A stretch of 37,294 nucleotides of DNA from assembly GCF_004363725.1 (NCBI RefSeq), contig NZ_SNZF01000034.1:1-37294 (forward strand), given 5' to 3'. Source of the stretch: Aquamicrobium defluvii. GTDB lineage: Bacteria > Pseudomonadota > Alphaproteobacteria > Rhizobiales > Rhizobiaceae. The number at the start of each line of letters is the position of its first letter. The first letter of the stretch is position 1. The notes under the pieces are model-generated. The model did not search any database. It was given only the letters and a program-made list of their open reading frames with translations, and had not been told where the DNA came from. Both the position numbers and the translations under genes were made by a program. Positions 31,268 through 37,294 of the stretch are shown one piece after another.

Positions 31268-32094
31268 CCACCCCTAACGCCGCGGTGAAAGCCGGAACCG
31301 TCACCTTCGACAACAGCGCGCCGCTGGCGCTGATTGCCGGCCCCTGCCAGCTGGAGACGCGGCAGCATGCTTTCGACATGGCCGGCGCGCTCAGGGAAAT
31401 GACGGCGAAGCTCGGCATCGCCCTCGTCTACAAGACCAGTTACGACAAGGCCAACCGCACCTCGCTTTCGGGCAAGCGCGGGGCCGGGCTGGAAGCCGCG
31501 CTGCCGATCTTCGACGACATCCGCAAGGAATTCGGCCTGCCGGTGCTGACCGACATCCATACCGAGGAACAGTGCGCCATCGTCGCGCCGCATGTGGACA
31601 TTCTCCAGATTCCGGCCTTCCTTTCACGCCAGACCGATCTGCTGATCGCGGCGGCGCGCACCGGCAAGGTGGTGAATGTCAAGAAGGGCCAGTTCCTCGC
31701 GCCATGGGACATGAAGAACGTGGTCGCCAAGGTCGTGGCGTCCGGCAACCCCAACGTGCTGGTGACGGAGCGCGGCGCTTCCTTCGGCTACAACACGCTG
31801 GTGTCCGACATGCGCGCCCTGCCGATCATGGCCGAGCTTGGCGCTCCGGTGATCTTCGACGCCACCCATTCCGTGCAGCAGCCGGGCGGGCAGGGCGGCT
31901 CGTCGGGCGGCGAGCGGCGCTTCGTGGAAACGCTGGCGCGTGCGGCAGTGGCGGTGGGCGTGGCCGGGGTATTCATCGAGACCCATGAGGACCCGGACAG
32001 CGCGCCGTCGGACGGGCCCAACATGGTGCCGCTGAAGGATTTGCCGCGCCTGCTCGAAAAGCTCATGGCCTTCGACGCCATCGCCAAGACCTGA
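31264..32094 (+). CDS. kdsA: 3-deoxy-D-manno-octulosonate 8-phosphate synthase
   Basis: Condenses phosphoenolpyruvate with arabinose 5-phosphate to give Kdo 8-phosphate for lipopolysaccharide. It has 276 residues. Motifs: LALIAGPCQLETRQHAFDMA, YKTSYDKANRTSLSGKRGAG, LTDIHTEEQC, QIPAFLSRQTDLL, NVKKGQFLAPWDM, FDATHSVQQPGG and IETHEDPDSAPSDGPNM. Cys28 in AGPCQ, together with the His of THSVQ and Glu/Asp of the IETHEDPDSAPSD region, marks the metal-dependent class; E. coli-type enzymes have Asn at the Cys position. GAGGAG precedes the ATG inside the end of the VOC gene. eno follows after a 108-bp gap. Confidence 0.96.
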   Translation: MTTPNAAVKAGTVTFDNSAPLALIAGPCQLETRQHAFDMAGALREMTAKLGIALVYKTSYDKANRTSLSGKRGAGLEAALPIFDDIRKEFGLPVLTDIHTEEQCAIVAPHVDILQIPAFLSRQTDLLIAAARTGKVVNVKKGQFLAPWDMKNVVAKVVASGNPNVLVTERGASFGYNTLVSDMRALPIMAELGAPVIFDATHSVQQPGGQGGSSGGERRFVETLARAAVAVGVAGVFIETHEDPDSAPSDGPNMVPLKDLPRLLEKLMAFDAIAKT

Positions 32095-32202
32095 GGTGTC
32101 TCGCCCGAACGGGCGCAATGCCTCTTAAGGAAGCGATTGCCTTTTGGCCCGCTCATTGGCTATGACGTGGCCCATCTTTAACAGCCGGAACGGGGATTTC
32201 GA

Positions 32203-33477
32203 ATGACCGCTATTGTCGATGTCGTAGGCCGCGAGATTCTCGATAGCCGGGGCAACCCGACCGTCGAGGTCGACGTCGTGCTCGAAGACGGTTCCATGGG
32301 CCGCGCCGCCGTTCCTTCCGGCGCTTCCACCGGCGCGCATGAGGCGGTGGAACTGCGCGACGGCGGGCTGCGCTATCTCGGCAAGGGCGTCGAAAAGGCG
32401 GTCGAGGCGGTGAACGGCGAACTGTTCGAAGCTATCGGCGGCCTCGAGGCCGAAGACCAGATTCATATCGACCGTACCATGATCGAACTGGACGGCACGC
32501 CGAACAAGAGCCGCCTCGGCGCCAACGCCATTCTCGGCGTGTCGCTCGCCGTCGCCAAGGCCGCCGCCGAGTCTGCCGGCCTGCCGCTTTACCGCTATGT
32601 CGGCGGCGCGCAGGCGCATGTGCTGCCGGTGCCGATGATGAACATCATCAATGGCGGCGCCCATGCCGACAATCCGATCGACTTCCAGGAATTCATGATC
32701 ATGCCGGTTGGCGCCTCCTCCATTCGCGAGGCAGTGCGCTGGGGTTCGGAGGTGTTTCACACGCTCAAGAAGAGCCTCAAGGACGCCGGCCACAACACCA
32801 ATGTCGGCGACGAGGGCGGCTTCGCGCCGAACCTGAAGAGCGCGCAGGCAGCGCTCGACTTCGTCATGGCCTCCATCGAGAAGGCCGGCTTCAAGCCCGG
32901 CGAGGAAGTGGCGCTGGCGCTCGATTGCGCCTCGACCGAGTTCTTCAAGGACGGCAACTACGTCTACGAGGGCGAGAAGAAGACCCGCGATCCCAGGGCG
33001 CAGGCAAAGTATCTGGCCAAGCTGGCCGCAGATTATCCGATCATCTCGATCGAGGACGGCATGGCCGAGGACGACTGGGAAGGCTGGAAGTACCTCACGG
33101 AACTGACCGGCAAGAAGGTTCAGCTCGTTGGTGACGACCTGTTCGTGACCAATTCCGCCCGCCTGCGCGACGGCATCCGCATGGGGGTTGCGAACTCGAT
33201 CCTGGTCAAGGTCAACCAGATCGGCACGCTGTCGGAAACGCTGGATGCGGTCGAGACCGCGCACAAGGCCGCCTATACGGCGGTCATGTCGCATCGTTCG
33301 GGCGAGACCGAGGATTCGACCATCGCCGATCTGGCGGTCGCCACCAATTGCGGGCAGATCAAGACCGGCTCGCTGGCTCGCTCCGACCGTACGGCCAAGT
33401 ACAACCAGCTCATCCGCATCGAGGAACAGCTCGGCCGTCAGGCCCGCTACGCCGGCGCCTCGATCCTCAAGGGCTGA
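32203..33477 (+). CDS. eno: Enolase
   Basis: Interconverts 2-phosphoglycerate and phosphoenolpyruvate; PEP is also the KdsA substrate made by the next gene upstream's pathway. It has 424 residues, standard length. Motifs: REILDSRGNPTVEVDV, SGASTGAHEAVELRD, MMNIINGGAHADNPIDFQEF, NVGDEGGFAPNL, the metal Asp in ALDCAST, SIEDGMAEDDW, LVGDDLFVTN, the catalytic Lys in ILVKVNQIGTLSET, and SHRSGETEDSTIADLAV. The ATG follows GGGGAT. A strong terminator lies about 30 bp after the stop. Confidence 0.98.
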   Translation: MTAIVDVVGREILDSRGNPTVEVDVVLEDGSMGRAAVPSGASTGAHEAVELRDGGLRYLGKGVEKAVEAVNGELFEAIGGLEAEDQIHIDRTMIELDGTPNKSRLGANAILGVSLAVAKAAAESAGLPLYRYVGGAQAHVLPVPMMNIINGGAHADNPIDFQEFMIMPVGASSIREAVRWGSEVFHTLKKSLKDAGHNTNVGDEGGFAPNLKSAQAALDFVMASIEKAGFKPGEEVALALDCASTEFFKDGNYVYEGEKKTRDPRAQAKYLAKLAADYPIISIEDGMAEDDWEGWKYLTELTGKKVQLVGDDLFVTNSARLRDGIRMGVANSILVKVNQIGTLSETLDAVETAHKAAYTAVMSHRSGETEDSTIADLAVATNCGQIKTGSLARSDRTAKYNQLIRIEEQLGRQARYAGASILKG

Positions 33478-33508
33478 GCGCGCAGAGACATTCCGTTGCG
33501 GCGGATCG

Positions 33509-33535
33509 AAAAGGGCGGGGCAACCCGCCCTTTTT
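33509..33535 (+). terminator. Terminator of eno
   Basis: AAAAGGGCGGG (33509-33519), loop GCAA, CCCGCCCTTTT (33524-33534), followed by T. The 11-bp stem is perfect. Confidence 0.9.
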
Positions 33536-33624
33536 CTTTGCGCTCCATCGTGGAGCGGGCGCGAGCGTAACCGTCCATTAAGCACAATCGGCGACAAGGT
33601 AACGAAAGGATTCCGGGCCGAACC

Positions 33625-33936
33625 ATGTGGACGCGTCAGTACAAGCAAAGAAAGACCGGACGGCTGATCATTCCCGTCCTGTGCGCGGCTTTCGTCGCCT
33701 ATTTCGGCTTCCACGCATATCATGGCCAGTACGGCATCAATTCCCGTGAGCGCATGGAAGAGCAGACCGCGCGTTTGCAGGCCCAGCTCGGGAAGCTGCA
33801 GGCCGAGCGCGGCGAGCTTGAGAAGCGCGTGCGTCTGCTGCATGATGGCACCCTGGAAAAGGACATGCTGGACGAGCTGGCCAGAAAGACGCTCAACATG
33901 TCCGATCCGGACGAAGTGATCATCATGCTGCGGTGA
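33625..33936 (+). CDS. ftsB: FtsB/DivIC-like septum formation protein
   Basis: A 103-residue bitopic protein. A basic cytoplasmic start (MWTRQYKQRKTGR) precedes one membrane helix (about 14-31), then a coiled coil with RMEEQTARLQAQLGKLQAE and a C-terminal LDELARKTLNMSDPDEVII, matching the DivIC/FtsB family. FtsB joins FtsL and FtsQ in the divisome and activates septal peptidoglycan synthesis. An eno-ftsB-pdhA order is common in alphaproteobacteria. The ribosome-binding site is weak (AAAGGA, 14 bp upstream). It ends just before the pdhA promoter region. Confidence 0.9.
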   Translation: MWTRQYKQRKTGRLIIPVLCAAFVAYFGFHAYHGQYGINSRERMEEQTARLQAQLGKLQAERGELEKRVRLLHDGTLEKDMLDELARKTLNMSDPDEVIIMLR

Positions 33937-33942
33937 CTGGCC

Positions 33943-33973
33943 GATTAACCAAAAACAGGTTAATCGCTATAAT
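33943..33973 (+). promoter_or_regulatory. pdhA promoter with a palindromic operator overlapping the -35
   Basis: TTAACC (33945-33950), a 17-bp spacer and a perfect TATAAT (33968-33973). The -35 lies in the left arm of a perfect palindrome: GATTAACC (33943-33950), 7 bp, GGTTAATC (33958-33965), so a dimeric regulator bound there would cover the -35 and the spacer. The leader to the pdhA ATG is about 140 nt. Confidence 0.6.
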
Positions 33974-34119
33974 TTTCAATGAATATAAATGCTTAGCTGC
34001 ATGTCAGTCATGCATTTTCTACATGGCGAAATGCAATTATGCATGGTAGCTTCCCCCTCCATCAGTGGGGAGGAAAATCTCCCACACGTCCGGGAAGAGA
34101 CGCACACAGGGAGAGTTGC

Positions 34120-35160
34120 ATGGCCACCGCAGCCAGAAAGGCGCCTGCCAGATCGAAGGCCGACGCCAAATCGCCGAACATAGCCGCGCCCAAGCCTGCT
34201 GAATTCAGCAAGGAGGAAGAGCTTTCCGCCTATCGTGAAATGCTGCTCATCCGGCGTTTCGAGGAGAAGGCCGGCCAGCTGTACGGCATGGGCTTCATCG
34301 GCGGCTTCTGCCACCTCTATATCGGCCAGGAAGCGGTCGTCACCGGCATGAAGATGGCGATGGTCGAGGGTGACCAGATGATCACCGCCTATCGCGATCA
34401 CGGCCACATGCTGGCCATGGACATGTCGCCGCGCGGCGTCATGGCGGAGCTGACCGGCCGGCAGGGCGGCTACTCCAGGGGCAAGGGCGGCTCCATGCAC
34501 ATGTTCTCCAAGGAGAAGCAGTTCTATGGCGGCCATGGCATCGTCGGCGCGCAGGTGCCGCTCGGCACCGGGCTCGCCTTCGCCAACCGCTATCGTGGCA
34601 ACAAGAACGTATCGCTGACCTTCTTCGGCGACGGCGCCTCCAACCAGGGCCAGGTCTACGAAAGCTTCAACATGGCCTCGCTGTGGAAGCTGCCGGTGAT
34701 CTACATCATCGAGAACAACCGCTACGCCATGGGCACCTCGGTTACCCGTTCTTCGGCCGAGACGGATTTCTCGCATCGCGGTGCATCGTTCAAGATACCC
34801 GGCGTCAAGGTTGACGGCATGGATGTCCGCTCCGTGAAGTCCGCTTCCGACATGGCGCTGGAATGGTGCCGCAGCGGCAATGGTCCGATCATCCTCGAAA
34901 TGAACACCTACCGCTATCGCGGCCATTCCATGTCCGATCCGGCAAAATACCGCTCGAAGGAGGAGGTGCAGAAGATGCGCTCCGAGCACGACCCGATCGA
35001 GCAGGTGAAGGCGCGCCTTCTGGAGAAGAAGTGGGCCGGCGAGGACGACCTCAAGCTCATCGACAAGGAAGTGCGCGACATCGTGGCCGACGCCGCAGAA
35101 TTTGCACAGAACGATCCCGAGCCGGATGCGTCCGAGCTCTGGACGGATATCGTTCTCTGA
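34120..35160 (+). CDS. pdhA: Pyruvate dehydrogenase E1 component, alpha subunit
   Basis: The thiamine-diphosphate-dependent E1 decarboxylates pyruvate and acetylates the lipoyl arm of E2. It has 346 residues. Landmarks: EMLLIRRFEEKAGQLYGMG, FCHLYIGQEAV, AYRDHGHMLAMDMSP, GGSMHMFSKEKQFYGGHGIV, the TPP motif GDGASNQGQVYESFNMASLW ending in IENN, the phosphorylation-loop-like YRYRGHSMSDPAKYRSKEE, and a short C-terminus. The start has CAGGGAGAG with a 5-6 bp gap. It is the first gene of the pdhA-pdhB-pdhC operon; pdhB starts 12 bp after the stop. Confidence 0.97.
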   Translation: MATAARKAPARSKADAKSPNIAAPKPAEFSKEEELSAYREMLLIRRFEEKAGQLYGMGFIGGFCHLYIGQEAVVTGMKMAMVEGDQMITAYRDHGHMLAMDMSPRGVMAELTGRQGGYSRGKGGSMHMFSKEKQFYGGHGIVGAQVPLGTGLAFANRYRGNKNVSLTFFGDGASNQGQVYESFNMASLWKLPVIYIIENNRYAMGTSVTRSSAETDFSHRGASFKIPGVKVDGMDVRSVKSASDMALEWCRSGNGPIILEMNTYRYRGHSMSDPAKYRSKEEVQKMRSEHDPIEQVKARLLEKKWAGEDDLKLIDKEVRDIVADAAEFAQNDPEPDASELWTDIVL

Positions 35161-35172
35161 GGGAGGGAGCAC

Positions 35173-36552
<1,380 letters not shown>

Positions 36553-36569
36553 GCTCCGGGGAGGACGAT

Positions 36570-37294
36570 ATGCCGATCAACATCACCATGCCGGCGCTCT
36601 CTCCGACCATGGAAGAGGGCAACCTGTCCAAGTGGCTGGTCAAGGAAGGCGACAAGGTTTCGCCCGGCGACGTGATCGCCGAGATCGAGACCGACAAGGC
36701 GACCATGGAGGTCGAGTCCGTCGATGAAGGCACGGTCGCAAAGATCGTCGTTCCGGCAGGCACCGAAGGCGTGAAGGTCAACGCGCTGATCGCGGTTCTG
36801 GCCGAGGATGGCGAGGATGTTGCGCAGGCCGCCAAGGCTTCCGGCGACGCACCTGCCGACGCTCCGAAGGCCGAAGCGAAAGCGGAAAGCGCTCCGGCAC
36901 CTGCCGAAGCGCCCAGGGCGGAAGCTTCTGCGCCTGCAAAACCCGAAGCGAAAGCCGCCGCCAAGGACACGGATCGCGTCTTCGCGTCGCCGCTCGCCCG
37001 CCGCATTGCCCGCGAGGCCGGCCTCGACCTTTCCGGGATTTCGGGTTCGGGCCCGCAGGGACGGGTGGTGAAGGCCGATGTCGAGGCGGCGATTGCCGGG
37101 GGCGGGGCCAAGGCTGCTGCCGTGGCACCTGCCGGTGAAGCGGCAGCACCTGCCGCCGCCGCGCCGGCGGTCAAGCCGATGTCGGACGAGGCGGTGCTCA
37201 AGCTGTTCGAGGAGGGCTCCTACGAGCTGATCCCGCACGACAACATGCGCAGGACCATCGCACGGCGGCTGGTCGAGGCGAAGTCGACGGTGCC
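36570..37294 (+). CDS. pdhC: Dihydrolipoamide acetyltransferase (E2) of pyruvate dehydrogenase, 3' end outside window
   Basis: 241 codons are visible. Residues 1-80 form a lipoyl domain with ETDKATMEVE (Lys43). A long Ala/Pro-rich linker follows, then the peripheral subunit-binding domain with VFASPLARRIAREAGLDLSG then ISGSGPQGRVVKADVEAAI. A second linker leads to the beginning of the catalytic domain (YELIPHDNMRRTIARRLVEA), where the window ends. The role is to transfer the acetyl group to CoA and form the complex core. GGGGAGG lies before the ATG, 18 bp after pdhB. E3 (lpd) is expected downstream by analogy. Confidence 0.97.
   Translation, partial: MPINITMPALSPTMEEGNLSKWLVKEGDKVSPGDVIAEIETDKATMEVESVDEGTVAKIVVPAGTEGVKVNALIAVLAEDGEDVAQAAKASGDAPADAPKAEAKAESAPAPAEAPRAEASAPAKPEAKAAAKDTDRVFASPLARRIAREAGLDLSGISGSGPQGRVVKADVEAAIAGGGAKAAAVAPAGEAAAPAAAAPAVKPMSDEAVLKLFEEGSYELIPHDNMRRTIARRLVEAKSTV

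Noticed and set aside
32138..32167. Promoter between kdsA and eno (TTGCCT, 18 bp, TATGAC)
   Set aside because: Both boxes are weak and the spacing is not ideal; eno may be read from upstream as well.

Overview
The window is chromosomal DNA from an alphaproteobacterium of the order Hyphomicrobiales (Rhizobiales), probably from the Phyllobacteriaceae/Brucellaceae/Rhizobiaceae side. The evidence is the high GC content, a giant coiled-coil protein of the growth-pole-ring (GPR/RgsE) type known from polar-growing rhizobia, a CckA hybrid kinase, TTAACCAT (CtrA-type) boxes, a DksA without its zinc finger, an alphaproteobacterial pdhA-pdhB-pdhC cluster with a lipoyl domain on E1 beta, and small palindromic intergenic repeats of the kind common in this order. 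The genus cannot be fixed from the sequence alone.

Layout. 1-480: the 3' end of an IS5-family transposase and a palindromic repeat. 484-2407: prfB with its programmed +1 frameshift, then an OmpA-domain lipoprotein. 2831-9205 (minus): the 2124-residue GPR-like protein, with two tandem repeat arrays. 9504-10291: an orphan Hpt protein and a 2Fe-2S ferredoxin. 10392-12543 (minus): a DUF922 protein and a DHA2 drug exporter. 12626-14342: folP-folB-folK. 14352-15871 (minus): a DUF1289, retropepsin-like protease and DUF924 cluster. 16082-18616: cobT facing a PdhS-like sensor kinase. 18692-20612: a nuclease, a GST and a UDG-superfamily protein in tandem. 20720-21786: an Lrp/AsnC regulator facing a secreted protein. 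21915-25124 (minus): sixA and the ycjX-ycjF pair. 25295-29373: dksA, a divergent FliO-like membrane protein, and cckA. 29456-33936: small secreted and unknown genes, then a VOC protein, kdsA, eno and ftsB. 34120 to the end: the pyruvate dehydrogenase cluster, with pdhC cut by the window edge.

Most of this is housekeeping: translation termination, folate, cobalamin, Kdo, glycolysis to acetyl-CoA, and division. A second theme is cell-cycle and polar-growth control: the GPR-like scaffold, the Hpt protein, the PdhS-like kinase, CckA, CtrA boxes and FtsB. The most rewarding points are the exact repeat arithmetic of the GPR-like protein (36- and 29-residue units that differ by one heptad), the Hpt gene divergent from it, the CtrA box upstream of cckA, the palindrome overlapping the pdhA -35 region, and the missing loop-2 arginine in FolP. 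No CRISPR array, prophage, tRNA, rRNA or recognisable new defence system was seen.
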